23,825 bases of DNA. Origin: Thiobacillaceae bacterium. GTDB lineage: Bacteria > Pseudomonadota > Gammaproteobacteria > Burkholderiales > Thiobacillaceae. A program made the translations under genes and the position numbers. Location of the stretch: NCBI GenBank assembly GCA_012274165.1, contig JAAPAA010000350.1, positions 1 to 23,825 of the forward strand, written 5' to 3'. The notes below the pieces were generated by a model. It was not told where the DNA came from. It saw only the letters and a program-made list of their open reading frames with translations, and made no database searches. Shown here in pieces: positions 8,625 through 18,503 of this stretch. Positions within the stretch are counted from its first letter, which is position 1. Every line of letters begins with the position of its first letter.

Positions 8625-8676
8625 TCCCCCTCTTGACCAAGCGCTTTTGGCCTTGGTTCCCCGAACCTGATCATCG

Positions 8677-9543
8677 ATGCTCAATATCGATCTGCATTGC
8701 CACTCTAACGTATCCGATGGTGTGTTGCTGCCCGCCGCTGTTGTCGCGCGCGCAGTCGCCAACGGCGTACACGCGCTCGCGCTGACCGATCACGACGATG
8801 TGTCGGGCCTGGTGTCCGCGCAGGCCGCTGCCGCTGAGGCCGGGTTGACGCTGATCAATGGGGTGGAAATCTCGGTAAGCTGGGGCGGCCAGACGGTGCA
8901 CATCGTGGGTCTGCGCATCGATCCTGCCTGCCCCGAGCTGGCTGAGGGCTTGCACACCATCCGTCTCGGCCGTATCGAACGTGCCCAGCGCATGGGCGAC
9001 GATCTGGCGCGTGCGGGTATCGTGGGTGCCTATGAAGGCGCCTGCGATTATGCCGCCAACAAGCAGATGGTCGGACGCACGCATTTTGCGCGCTGGCTGG
9101 TGGCGCAGGGTCATGTATCCGACATCCGTACTGCGTTCAAACGATTCCTCACCCGTGGCCATCCCGGCTATGTCGAACACGAATGGACGACGCTGGAAAA
9201 CGCCGTTGGCTGGATCCGCGCCAGTGGCGGCATGGCAGTGGTCGCCCACCCGGGGCGCTACGCCTTCAATGCGCGGCAGCTGCACCTGTTTCTGGACGCC
9301 TTTCGTGCGCTGGGCGGGGAGGGCATCGAGGTGATCACCGGCAGCCATCATCCATCCGAATACGGAAAATTTGCCGATCTGGCGCGTGCGTTCGGTTTGA
9401 AAGCCTCGCGTGGCGCGGATTTTCATGCGCCGGGCGAAGGCATCGATATTGGCCGTCTGCCCGAATTGCCGTATTACTGTCAGCCGGTATGGCAAGGCTG
9501 GCCGGAACTGGCATCCCATTCTTCTTTATCACTGAGCATTTAA
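8677..9543 (+). CDS. rnm: PHP-domain phosphoesterase, RNase AM (YciV/TrpH) family
   Basis: A 288-residue metal-dependent PHP phosphoesterase. The E. coli relative (YciV, RNase AM) is a 5'-3' exonuclease acting on RNA ends and on 3',5'-bisphosphonucleotides. Metal-binding motifs are visible: the N-terminal DLHCHSNVSDG (residues 5-15), LTDHDD near residue 37, GVEIS near 65, AHPGRY near 190 and the late GADFHAP near 247. The insertion that accommodates RNA lies between about residues 100 and 170. The ATG at 8677 places the motifs at their usual distance from the N-terminus. Its stop overlaps the yciO start (TAATG), and this rnm-yciO pairing is conserved in proteobacteria. Confidence 0.92.
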   Translation: MLNIDLHCHSNVSDGVLLPAAVVARAVANGVHALALTDHDDVSGLVSAQAAAAEAGLTLINGVEISVSWGGQTVHIVGLRIDPACPELAEGLHTIRLGRIERAQRMGDDLARAGIVGAYEGACDYAANKQMVGRTHFARWLVAQGHVSDIRTAFKRFLTRGHPGYVEHEWTTLENAVGWIRASGGMAVVAHPGRYAFNARQLHLFLDAFRALGGEGIEVITGSHHPSEYGKFADLARAFGLKASRGADFHAPGEGIDIGRLPELPYYCQPVWQGWPELASHSSLSLSI

Positions 9544-10166
9544 TGGCGCAATTTTTCAATATCAATTCCGACAACCCGCAGCCGCGGCTGATCCTGCAAG
9601 CGGTCGACATCCTCAAGCGCGGCGGCATCATCGTGTACCCCACTGATTCCTGCTATGCGCTCGGTTGCCACATCGGCGACAAGGAAGCCGCGATGCGGCT
9701 GTTGTCGGTGCGCGGACTCGACACCGGCCACGACCTCACGCTGATTTGCAGCGACCTGTCCGAGTTGGGGCGTTATGCCCAGGTCGACAACACTCAGTTC
9801 CGCTTTCTGAAAGCGCACACGCCGGGCGCCTACACTTTCATCCTGCGCGGCACCCGCGAAGTGCCCAAGCGGCTGCTGCATAAAAAGCACGACACCATCG
9901 GCCTGCGCGTGCCGGATCACCCCATCGTGCAGGCACTGCTGGCCGAACTGGGCGAGCCGATCCTGTCGTCTACCCTGCTGCTGATGGGCGAAGACGTGCC
10001 GCTGACCGAACCGTGGGAAATCCGCGAGCGCCTCGAACACCAGATCGATCTGGTCATCGACGGCGGAGCCTGTGGCCTCACCCCGACCACCGTGGTTGAC
10101 CTCACGACCGACAGCCCCGTCGTGTTGCGTTACGGCAAGGGCGATGTGTCGGATTTCGAAGTCTGA
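9543..10166 (+). CDS. yciO: YciO protein (Sua5/YrdC/YciO family)
   Basis: A 207-residue member of the Sua5/YrdC double-stranded-RNA-binding fold family, closest to E. coli YciO. Sua5/TsaC make threonylcarbamoyl-AMP for tRNA t6A; YciO itself is of less certain role. It opens MAQFFNINSDNPQPRL and has the family motif GGIIVYPTDSCYALGC (about residues 25-40). Further matches are the GHDLTLICSDLSEL and TPGAYTFILRGT segments and the C-terminal PTTVVDLT...VLRYGKGDV. The in-frame stretch upstream of 9543 overlaps rnm and is not part of this protein; the TAATG overlap marks the start. Confidence 0.93.
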   Translation: MAQFFNINSDNPQPRLILQAVDILKRGGIIVYPTDSCYALGCHIGDKEAAMRLLSVRGLDTGHDLTLICSDLSELGRYAQVDNTQFRFLKAHTPGAYTFILRGTREVPKRLLHKKHDTIGLRVPDHPIVQALLAELGEPILSSTLLLMGEDVPLTEPWEIRERLEHQIDLVIDGGACGLTPTTVVDLTTDSPVVLRYGKGDVSDFEV

Positions 10167-10177
10167 CCGGACACGCC

Positions 10178-10879
10178 ATGGAACTCACCCTGATCCAGAA
10201 AATCGCCATCTTTGCACTGCCGGTGATTTTCGCCATTACCCTGCATGAAGCTGCGCATGGTTATGTCGCGCGCTTTTTCGGCGACATGACCGCCGCTGCG
10301 GCAGGCCGTATCACTGCCAACCCGCTCAAACACATCGACCCGGTCGGGACCATCCTGGTGCCGCTGCTGATCCTGCTGACCAGCAAATTGCTGGGGGGCG
10401 GTGCGATCCTGTTTGGCTGGGCCAAGCCGGTGCCGGTCAACTTCGCCCGTCTGCGCCGTCCCAAGCAGGACATGCTGTGGGTCGCTCTCGCCGGGCCGGG
10501 CATGAACTTCGTCATGGCCGTGTTCTGGGCGCTGATGATCCAGTTGGGCCATTCGCTCGGTAACAGTTTCAGCGCACCACTGATGCTGATGGGTGCGGCC
10601 GGCGTATTCATCAACGTCATCCTGATGTCGCTCAACCTCATCCCGCTGCCGCCGCTCGACGGTGGGCGCATCGCAGTCAGCCTGTTGCCGATGAAGCAGG
10701 CGATCAGCTACTCGAAGATCGAGCCCTATGGCTTTTTCATCCTGCTCGGCCTGATGTTCAGCGGCGTCCTCGGCACCATCATGTGGCCGCTCATCGAACT
10801 GTTCATCGGTCTGACTGCTTTTGTCACCGGTCTTGAAACCCCGCAGCTGCTCAACCTGATTCAGGTCGTGCTGTCCTGA
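10178..10879 (+). CDS. Site-2 protease family (M50) membrane metalloprotease
   Basis: A 233-residue integral membrane protein of the M50/rhomboid-like zinc protease family (short S2P group without a PDZ domain). The zinc motif HEAAH is at residues 23-27 in the first helix, and the second metal-ligand motif NLIPLPPLDGGR is near residues 152-163. Glycine-rich AGPGMN near residue 109 is also typical. Four to six hydrophobic segments are visible. Such proteins cut substrates within the membrane; the substrate is unknown. It starts 12 bases after yciO and precedes trpS by 33 bases, a gene order common in betaproteobacteria. Confidence 0.92.
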   Translation: MELTLIQKIAIFALPVIFAITLHEAAHGYVARFFGDMTAAAAGRITANPLKHIDPVGTILVPLLILLTSKLLGGGAILFGWAKPVPVNFARLRRPKQDMLWVALAGPGMNFVMAVFWALMIQLGHSLGNSFSAPLMLMGAAGVFINVILMSLNLIPLPPLDGGRIAVSLLPMKQAISYSKIEPYGFFILLGLMFSGVLGTIMWPLIELFIGLTAFVTGLETPQLLNLIQVVLS

Positions 10880-10912
10880 TCCTTTTTCACTCACTGCTTA
10901 CTACTCATCTAC

Positions 10913-12115
10913 ATGTATTCCGACCGCGTACTTTCCGGTATGCGTCCCACCGGACGCCTGCATCTTGGCCACTACCACGGCGTACTGAAAAACTGGCTGC
11001 GCCTGCAGAACGAATACCAGTGCCTGTTTTTCGTCGCCGACTGGCACGCGCTGACCACGCACTACGATAGCCCGCAAGGCATCGAGGACAACGTGCGCGA
11101 CATGGTGGTCGACTGGCTGGCTGCCGGCGTCGATCCGGCGCAAGCCACGCTGTTCGTGCAGTCGCGGGTGATCGAACATGCCGAACTGCATCTGCTGCTG
11201 TCGATGATGACGCCACTGGGCTGGCTGGAACGCGTACCGACCTACAAGGACCAGCAGGAAAAGCTCTCCGAGAAGGATCTCTCCACCTATGGCTTCCTCG
11301 GCTACCCGCTGCTGCAATCCGCCGACATCCTGATCTACCGCGCCAATCTGGTTCCGGTGGGCGAGGACCAGGTGCCGCACATCGAATTCACCCGCGAAAT
11401 CTGCCGCCGCTTCAATCATCTGTATGGCCGCGAGCCCGGGTTCGAAGACAAGGCGCGCGCTGCGGTGAAAAAGCTCGGTTCGAAAAAAGCCCGGCTGTAT
11501 GAAGAATGTCGCACCGCCTATCAGGAAAAAGGCGACGACGAGGCGCTGGAATCCGCCAAGGCGCTGTTGAACGACGCGCAGAACCTGTCGATGAACGACC
11601 GCGAGCGTCTGTTCGGCTACCTCGAAGGCTCCGGCAAGATGATCCTCGTCGAACCCGAGTCGCTGTTGACTGCTGCCTCGAAAATGCCCGGACTCGACGG
11701 CCAGAAAATGTCGAAGTCGTACAACAACACCATCGCCCTGCGCGAAGATCCCGAGATGGTGACGAAGAAAATCCGCACCATGCCGACCGACCCCGCGCGC
11801 GTGCGCCGCACCGATCCGGGCAACCCCGCCAATTGCCCGGTGTGGCAGTTCCATCTGGTGTATTCAGACGATGGCGTGCGCCAGTGGGCAACCGCAGGCT
11901 GCACCAGCGCCGGCATCGGTTGCCTCGAATGCAAACAGCCGGTGATCGACGCCGTGCTGGCCGAGCTCGCGCCGATCCGCGAGCGCGCGCAGTACTACGA
12001 AGACAACCCGGATCAGGTGCGCAACATCCTGGCCGACGGCAACGAAAAGGCACAGGAGCTGGCGCGCGACACGATGCGGGATGTGCGCGAGGCGATGGGA
12101 TTGACCTTTGGCTGA
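10913..12115 (+). CDS. trpS: Tryptophanyl-tRNA synthetase, iron-sulfur type
   Basis: A class I aminoacyl-tRNA synthetase that charges tRNA-Trp. The HIGH motif is HLGH (residues 17-20) and the KMSKS motif is K265-S269 (GQKMSKSYNN). At 400 residues it is longer than the roughly 330-residue E. coli type. The C-terminal half has four cysteines at 308, 330, 337 and 340, spaced C-x21-C-x6-C-x2-C. This is almost the pattern that binds a [4Fe-4S] cluster in the Thermotoga enzyme. A central helical insertion (about residues 180-230) accounts for much of the extra length. It is the last gene of the plus-strand rnm-yciO-M50 group. No terminator is evident in the 65-base gap to the convergent DUF1345 gene. 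Confidence 0.97.
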   Translation: MYSDRVLSGMRPTGRLHLGHYHGVLKNWLRLQNEYQCLFFVADWHALTTHYDSPQGIEDNVRDMVVDWLAAGVDPAQATLFVQSRVIEHAELHLLLSMMTPLGWLERVPTYKDQQEKLSEKDLSTYGFLGYPLLQSADILIYRANLVPVGEDQVPHIEFTREICRRFNHLYGREPGFEDKARAAVKKLGSKKARLYEECRTAYQEKGDDEALESAKALLNDAQNLSMNDRERLFGYLEGSGKMILVEPESLLTAASKMPGLDGQKMSKSYNNTIALREDPEMVTKKIRTMPTDPARVRRTDPGNPANCPVWQFHLVYSDDGVRQWATAGCTSAGIGCLECKQPVIDAVLAELAPIRERAQYYEDNPDQVRNILADGNEKAQELARDTMRDVREAMGLTFG

Positions 12116-12180
12116 GCGCGCGCGTCAGTAGATGCAGCTGTTCCTCGTGCAGTCCGTTTTCGTTTGGGCTGCGGAGCGTT

Positions 12181-12852
12181 TCACCCCAGCGCGCTGGCGA
12201 CGAGATTGATCGTCAGCGCCAGCACCATGAGATTGAATCCGAACGACACCAGCCCATGCAGCAGCACCAGGCGACGCATCGCAGAGTGAGCAATGCCGAT
12301 GTCGGACACCTGCGAGGTCATGCCGATGACGGCGGAGAAATACGCGAAATCGAGGTAGACCGGCTCGTCGTTACCAGGAAACAGCAGGCCGCGCGCATCC
12401 TCGCGATAGTAGCGGCGCGCGTAGCGCAGGGCGAACACGGTCTGGAGCATCAGCCAGGTAACGGCGAGCGTAGTTAGTGCAAGCCCGATGTGCGCCCAGC
12501 GGGCCACGCCCGCAAGCGTGCGCGCGGCCTCGGTCATCAGCAACACCCCACCGAGGCTGACCCAGCAGGTGACGATGATCAGCGTATAGAGGGCTGCACC
12601 ACCGGGGTCGAAGCTGGAGGCAAGCAGGCGGGTGTGCGTTGCGTCGAGCCGCCCGACCCCCCACCAGACGATCACCAGGTAGGTCAGCGCGCCCGCCAGC
12701 CAGCCGGCGAGCAGACGTACCTCCCACAAACCGAATGGAACCAGCACGGCAACCAGCGCGCCTGCCAGCAGGGCGAGCAGCAGGCGATGCCAGGCACGCA
12801 GGCGCGCGAGCGGGTGCAGCGTGGGGTGGGGAAAAGGCAGCAGGACTTTCAT
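12181..12852 (-). CDS. DUF1345 family membrane protein
   Basis: A 223-residue polytopic inner-membrane protein matching the DUF1345 family, whose function is unknown. It has about six hydrophobic helices. The conserved region near residues 155-195 contains YLDFAYFSAVIGMTSQVSDI, followed by RRLVLLHGLVSFGFNLMVLALTINL. This resembles the pore region of two-transmembrane potassium channels in layout, but no selectivity filter is seen. I start it at the ATG at 12852, where AAGGAA lies eight bases upstream; longer readings run into the neighbouring DedA gene. It lies 23 bases downstream of the broken dedA gene, probably in one transcript. Confidence 0.85.
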   Translation of the reverse strand: MKVLLPFPHPTLHPLARLRAWHRLLLALLAGALVAVLVPFGLWEVRLLAGWLAGALTYLVIVWWGVGRLDATHTRLLASSFDPGGAALYTLIIVTCWVSLGGVLLMTEAARTLAGVARWAHIGLALTTLAVTWLMLQTVFALRYARRYYREDARGLLFPGNDEPVYLDFAYFSAVIGMTSQVSDIGIAHSAMRRLVLLHGLVSFGFNLMVLALTINLVASALG

Positions 12853-12875
12853 GGTGTGGGTTCCTTGTTGTGTCG

Positions 12876-13411
12876 TCACCGCAGCAGGCGAACCAGCAGG
12901 GCCATTGCAACGACCCCGGCCATCAGCCAGTGTTCGTAACGGTGCAGCGCTGCATCGTAGCGTAGCAGCAGCGCGCCGAAGCTCCAGCCGATGGTGGCGA
13001 TAAGCGGCGCCCACAGTGCCGCAGATACCAGGTTGAGCCAGAAAAACCGTCGCCAGCTCACCCCGCTGATGCCGATGGCAATGGGCAGCGCCGTGCGCAA
13101 TCCCCACATGAAACGCATGACCAGAATGACGGCAACCGGGTGCGCTCGATCAGCCCCAGCGCACGCTCGGCGCGGAGGTGCATCCCGGGACGCCGCGTGA
13201 TCAATCGCTGGCCATGGCGGCGGCCGAGCCAGAATAAAGTCAGGTCGCCCAGCACGGCACCCGACATGGCGACGGCGACGACCGGCGCGAAATCGAGGTA
13301 GCCGCGATGCGCCGAATAGCCGGCGAGCAACAGCACGGCTTCACCTTCGAACACGGTGCCGAGGAACACGGCGATATAGCCGAATTGCGCGATCAGGGCA
13401 GGTAGATCCAT
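12876..13411 (-). pseudogene. DedA family membrane protein, frameshifted
   Basis: Two frames together encode one DedA (VTT/SNARE-associated) protein of about 178 residues. The N-terminal part from the ATG at 13411 reads MDLPALIAQFGYIAVFLGTV...EGEAVLLLAGY...LGDLTLFWLGRRHG and continues to LIERT. The C-terminal part, in another frame, reads VMRFMWGLRTALPIAIG...FGALLLRY and stops at 12876. The break is at about 13141. There the minus strand has GAGCGCACCCG, and one extra C (GAGCGCCACCCG) would restore LIERHPVAVILVMRF. This is either a single-base deletion in the genome or a sequencing/assembly error. All key DedA segments are otherwise intact. DedA proteins are thought to flip undecaprenyl phosphate or phospholipids. 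Confidence 0.85.
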
Positions 13412-13525
13412 GGCTGCAAGCGTAGTCCACAACTCGCCAGACGGTAACGAAAATTCGCCGCACCTCCCCGCTGCACCTGCCGTCATGCGCCAGCTGATGA
13501 TCGAAAGCGATGCCGCCGTTACCGA

Positions 13526-14901
<1,376 letters not shown>

Positions 14902-14905
<4 letters not shown>

Positions 14906-16716
14906 ATTTCTCCTGCCTGTTTACGCGGAAGCCGGATGCGGAACAGCGCCCCGCCAAGCCGGCTTTCTGCCGCCCCGATTTCACCCCCATGGGATATCAC
15001 GATTTGCTGCACGATGGCCAGGCCCAGTCCGATGCCGCCTTCCCGCTTGAAGAAGAAGGCCTCGAACACCTTCGCCCATTCCGCAGGATCGATCCCCGGC
15101 CCGTCATCGGCAATTTCGATGGTCAGGTCGCGATCGTCATCGTGAGTCGCGATTTCGATGTGCCCCCCCTGGTCGAGTATCTGCAAACCATTCATCAGCA
15201 GATTGAGCAGGACTTGCGTGATCTGTTCCTCGTCGCACTCGATCACCGGCCTGGTCGCCCTCAGGGAAGCCGTCACGGCGACTTGTTTTTTGTCGGCCAG
15301 CGCGCCCAGCATGGCAATGCATTTTTCGATCAGGCTGTGGATGTCCACCGCTCCGTAAGCAGGCGCGCGCGGCCTGGCGGTATCGAGCATGGCCGATACC
15401 AGGCGGTTGAGGCGTTCGGTTTCGCTTTCGATGAAACCGACCAGTTCGCGTCCCTCTTCACTGATACCGGATTCACGCTGCAGCATCTGCGCCGAAGATC
15501 GAAGTATCCCCAGCGGGGTGCGCACTTCGTGTGCGATCACCGAGGACATCTCGCCGACCACCGCCAGCTTCGACGCGCGCACCAGATTTTGCTGTGACTG
15601 GTCGATGTCGCGGATCATCTGCACGAAAGATTCAGTCAGTTCGCCTACTTCGCCCCCGTGGGCGGCAGGGGGCGCCTGCAATACCTTGTTGCGCATGTAG
15701 CCGCGGGTAAATCCCGTCAGGGCGGTGATGGGGCGGGCGATCTCGCGGCTGACCCAGGTGGCCATCCACAAGGTCAGCAGCATGATGAGGCCAAGCAAAC
15801 CCAGAAAGATGATCGCCATGCGATGAATCGGCGCGAGTGCCTGGCCCACCGGCTGGATGATCAGGGTGGTCCAGCCGAAGCCGGCGAAATTGGCGTAGCC
15901 GCGTGAGGTGGCAGACCCGACGATGACGTCGGAATCGACAATCGGCGAGCCGTGCCTTACCGACACGGATTGACCTTGAGTCGCCAGCTTGCGCCAATCG
16001 GCGAGCGCATTGCCCAGCAGCAGGCCGCGCTCGCGCAGATCCCTGGACGCTGCAATCAGCCTGCCCTTGTTGTCGAGGATGGCCAGCGAGCGGCCGCTGC
16101 CGCTGGTGGCCTGATCCAGGACATCGTAAATGTTGGTCCAGTCGAGTGTCAGCTGCAGCTGGCCCAGCGTTCCGTCAGCAAAAGCGGACGCCACCGGAAC
16201 CCGCATCACCAGCGCCCCGCCTTCGCTGCCGGTCGGCGATTCGAGTGCTACGTTGGCACCGGAAAGGACAACGTTTTGCCAGGCAGGCCGACGCCGCGCC
16301 AACTGGCCAAGCTGAGCCGCATTGCTGCTGCTGACGACATGGCCTGCCTGGTCGATACAGGACAGGCCGAGGTAAACGTCCTTGTAGCCGGTTTGCAGGT
16401 CGGCCAGAAAATGGGACAGCCGCTTGTCCACATCGTGAACCTGCATGTCCTGCATAATGTCGAGATGGCTCCAGGTGGCTGCGTTCTGTAGCCGCTCGAA
16501 CATCATCATGTCGATATCCGCGGCGACCCCGGTTGCCTGGATGGCGAGATTACGTTCGATTTCTGCCTGCACCGCCTCGCGCGCTTTGACAAATGCCAGG
16601 CTGGACAGAAGCATGGCGGGCAGAAGGCCCACACTGAGAAATGCGATGAGAAGCGTCTTGCGAATACTCACAGAAGGATGGAGTCGAATGAAGGTCTGGA
16701 ATGATCTGGCGCACAA
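14902..16716 (-). CDS. Membrane sensor histidine kinase
   Basis: A 604-residue sensor kinase partnering the adjacent response regulator. Residues about 18-40 form the first membrane helix. About 260 periplasmic residues follow, resembling a double Cache ligand sensor, then a second helix at about 300-322 and a HAMP linker. The dimerisation/phospho-acceptor helix has H396 in SSVIAHEVRTPLG. The ATPase domain has the N box NLLMNGLQIL, G1 DDGPGI and G2 GGIGLGLAIV. The start is uncertain. A TTG at 16716 is used here, a GTG at 16671 is possible, and neither has a clear ribosome binding site. It diverges from the porin gene with only 21 bases between starts, so their promoters must overlap coding sequence. 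A periplasmic small-molecule signal is inferred from the domain layout. Confidence 0.93.
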
Positions 16717-16737
16717 GCAGTATATGAGAAAGCCCGC

Positions 16738-17829
16738 ATGACCCGAGCAAAGGTTTCGCGCCCGGGGTGCGCATCGCAGATGCTGCGGGGTGTTCTCGCC
16801 GCTGCGGTGCGGTGGCTCGTGCCGCTTTGCCTGGCACTCGCGGGATTGCAGGCGAGGGCGGACGATAACCTGTTTTCCGACGTCGACTACCGGCTGGGCC
16901 AGGGCCTCAGGGTGGCGGATACCGGTTTCTCGCTGGGCGGCTATGCCACTGCCAGCTATGAAGATTCACCTCACGCCCCCGCGCGAGCTGCGCTCGATAA
17001 CCTGAGCCTGTTCGTCTGGTGGCAAGGCGAAGGCCGCTGGAAATTTTTCTCCGAGTTCGATTTTGAAAATATCGTGGCGTCCAACTCGTCCGGCCAGAAT
17101 GGCGAAGACGACTACCTGGCGCTCGAGCGCTTGTACCTCGACTACGACGTCACGGACACGGCCACCATCCGTGCCGGCAAATTCCTCACGCCGATCGGCC
17201 GCTGGAACCTCATACACGCCACGCCGCTGGTGTGGACCACTTCGCGTCCGCTCACCACCACCCGGCCTTTCCCCTCCAACGTGACAGGTCTGATGCTCTA
17301 TGGAACGCTGCCCACCGTGGCGAATGGCCTCGAGTACACCCTGTATGCGTCAAAAGGAGACGAGGTCCGCCCCAATCCGACTCTGGATCCGTTTTATGAG
17401 GTCATCGGGGCACACGCGACCCTCCCTTTTTCCGCGGATGGTCAGATCGGTTTTTCCTTTGCCAACTTCGAGCAGGGAAACTCCCCGGGCGAGAAGAAAA
17501 ACCTGCTTGGGATGGATTTTGTCTGGTCACGCAATCGCTACGAGTTCAGTGCCGAGGGGGTCTACCGATTTTCGGAGAATGGGCGTTTATGGGATGAGAA
17601 GGGGATCTTTGGACAACTGGTTGTCCCGCTTGCCGACAAGACCTACGCCGTGGGCCGATACGAATATTTCCATCCGGCCCTGGAGACTGATGCGACCCAA
17701 TTGTTTGTCATCGGCCTGAATTACCGGTACACCCCCGCAGTCGTGCTGAAAGCCGAATGGGTTGGCAGCAAGAACAACCATATCGATGCCCCCGAAGGCT
17801 TCCTGTCTTCGATCAACATCCTCTTTTGA
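16738..17829 (+). CDS. Outer-membrane beta-barrel porin
   Basis: A 363-residue exported protein with a signal peptide (hydrophobic WLVPLCLALAGLQARA, cleavage near residue 41 from this start). An internal ATG at 16780 would give a more standard 27-residue signal. The mature part is rich in alternating aromatic/polar strands. Examples are GFSLGGYATASYEDS, LFVWWQGEGRWKFFSEFDFE, LYLDYDVTDTATIRAGKF and NRYEFSAEGVYRF. It ends in SSINILF, the C-terminal Phe signature recognised by the BAM complex. The layout resembles phosphate/anion-type porins (OprO/P-like, DcaP-like). The next gene is PstS-like and starts nine bases later, so the two may act together in anion or oxyanion uptake or sensing. Substrate unknown. 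Confidence 0.85.
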   Translation: MTRAKVSRPGCASQMLRGVLAAAVRWLVPLCLALAGLQARADDNLFSDVDYRLGQGLRVADTGFSLGGYATASYEDSPHAPARAALDNLSLFVWWQGEGRWKFFSEFDFENIVASNSSGQNGEDDYLALERLYLDYDVTDTATIRAGKFLTPIGRWNLIHATPLVWTTSRPLTTTRPFPSNVTGLMLYGTLPTVANGLEYTLYASKGDEVRPNPTLDPFYEVIGAHATLPFSADGQIGFSFANFEQGNSPGEKKNLLGMDFVWSRNRYEFSAEGVYRFSENGRLWDEKGIFGQLVVPLADKTYAVGRYEYFHPALETDATQLFVIGLNYRYTPAVVLKAEWVGSKNNHIDAPEGFLSSINILF

Positions 17830-17837
17830 AGGCCAGC

Positions 17838-18290
17838 ATGCCGACAATTCTGTCCTTGCTGGTCCCGGTGCTGTTGTACCTTGCCGTGCCCAGCGTCTGG
17901 GCGACGGACCGGCCCTTCGCCGTCATCACCGCGCCAGGCGTCATGGAGCATCATCCGACGCGCGAATCCATTTCTCTGATCTACAAGCGCAAGCAAAAAT
18001 ACTGGGAAAACGGCACCCGGATCCAGCCCGTCAACCTGCCAACGACCCATCCCCTGCGCCGCGCTTTCTCACAAACCATTCTGGGGCAAGCACCCGAGGC
18101 GCTGGAGGACTACTGGCGGGAGATGTACTTCCATGGCGTGCTGCCGCCCTACGTGCTGGCGTCCGAAGAAGCGGTCATCCTGTTCGTGAGCACCACGCCA
18201 GGCGCGATCGGTTACGTCTCGGTCTGTGTGCCGGAACATGGTGTCGATGTCGTCCTGATGGTCGGCGAGTTGCCCACCTGCCCGAAGTAA
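17838..18290 (+). CDS. Small periplasmic PstS-like substrate-binding protein
   Basis: A 150-residue exported protein with an N-terminal signal peptide (MPTILSLLVPVLLYLAVPSVWA, cleavage near residue 22). The mature part resembles the PstS-like family of short phosphate-binding proteins. ESISLIYKRKQKYWENGTRIQPVNLP (residues 36-61) matches a typical segment in which a periplasmic binding domain follows the target strand. LRRAFSQTILGQAPEALEDYWREMYFHGVLPP comes later, and AVILFVSTTPGAIGYVS near residue 118 is the usual ligand-loop region. It is about half the length of true PstS, so it is a single-domain version. No permease or ATPase genes adjoin. It is coupled to the porin and divergent from the sensor kinase, so it could present a ligand to the kinase; that is inference. 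Confidence 0.8.
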   Translation: MPTILSLLVPVLLYLAVPSVWATDRPFAVITAPGVMEHHPTRESISLIYKRKQKYWENGTRIQPVNLPTTHPLRRAFSQTILGQAPEALEDYWREMYFHGVLPPYVLASEEAVILFVSTTPGAIGYVSVCVPEHGVDVVLMVGELPTCPK

Positions 18291-18344
18291 GGGGCGACTG
18301 CAAGTTTGGTTGACAGGACTTGCAGCAGCGGGCGGGATGTTGAG

Positions 18345-18368
18345 CTGGCATTCCCTTGGGAAAGCCAG
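18345..18368. terminator. Imperfect inverted repeat, possible terminator or activator site
   Basis: CTGGCATTCCC and GGGAAAGCCAG, separated by TT, pair over eleven positions with one mismatch. On the plus strand a T-rich stretch (GTCTTGTTTGTTT) follows, so it may end the porin/PstS-like transcript. Its centre also lies about 105 bases before the predicted start of the sigma-54 transcript, a usual distance for an enhancer-binding protein site. Both readings are possible. Confidence 0.5.
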
Positions 18369-18417
18369 ATGTCTTGTTTGTTTATGTTAGAAATATCAAC
18401 GCGTTAAGCAATTATTT

Positions 18418-18436
18418 CAGCTTGATTATCAAGCTG
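18418..18436. promoter_or_regulatory. Perfect palindrome, possible operator
   Basis: CAGCTTGAT-T-ATCAAGCTG is a perfect nine-base inverted repeat around one central base. Its right end overlaps the -24 element of the sigma-54 promoter by two bases. A protein bound here would be placed to block the promoter; it is too close to be a typical NtrC-class enhancer. Confidence 0.6.
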
Positions 18437-18450
18437 GCACTGGTATTGCT
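18435..18450 (+). promoter_or_regulatory. Sigma-54 (RpoN) promoter of the hemolysin/ligase cluster
   Basis: TGGCACTGGTATTGCT matches the -24/-12 consensus TGGCAC-N5-TTGCW at every defined position, with the invariant GG and GC exactly ten bases apart. Transcription would begin near 18461, about 43 bases before the ATG at 18504. It is the only clear sigma-54 site I found in the gaps between genes. Confidence 0.88.
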
Positions 18451-18503
18451 GTTTCCCTGGTAACTGCCCTGTGGCGCAAGCCGCAAACATGCCAAGGAAT
18501 CCC

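Noticed and set aside
9183..9542. In-frame 5' extension of yciO
   Set aside because: It overlaps rnm in another frame, is unlike any YciO, and the TAATG junction with the family N-terminus MAQFF marks the start.
12116..12180. Terminator between trpS and the DUF1345 gene
   Set aside because: Only very short inverted repeats and no U run on either strand.
12853..13107. N-terminal extension of the DUF1345 protein
   Set aside because: This frame overlaps the DedA coding region and lacks family similarity; the ATG at 12852 has a clear ribosome binding site.
16561..16737. A sigma-54 promoter for the porin inside the kinase gene
   Set aside because: Some GG-N10-GC spacings occur, but the flanking bases do not match TGGCAC/TTGCW.
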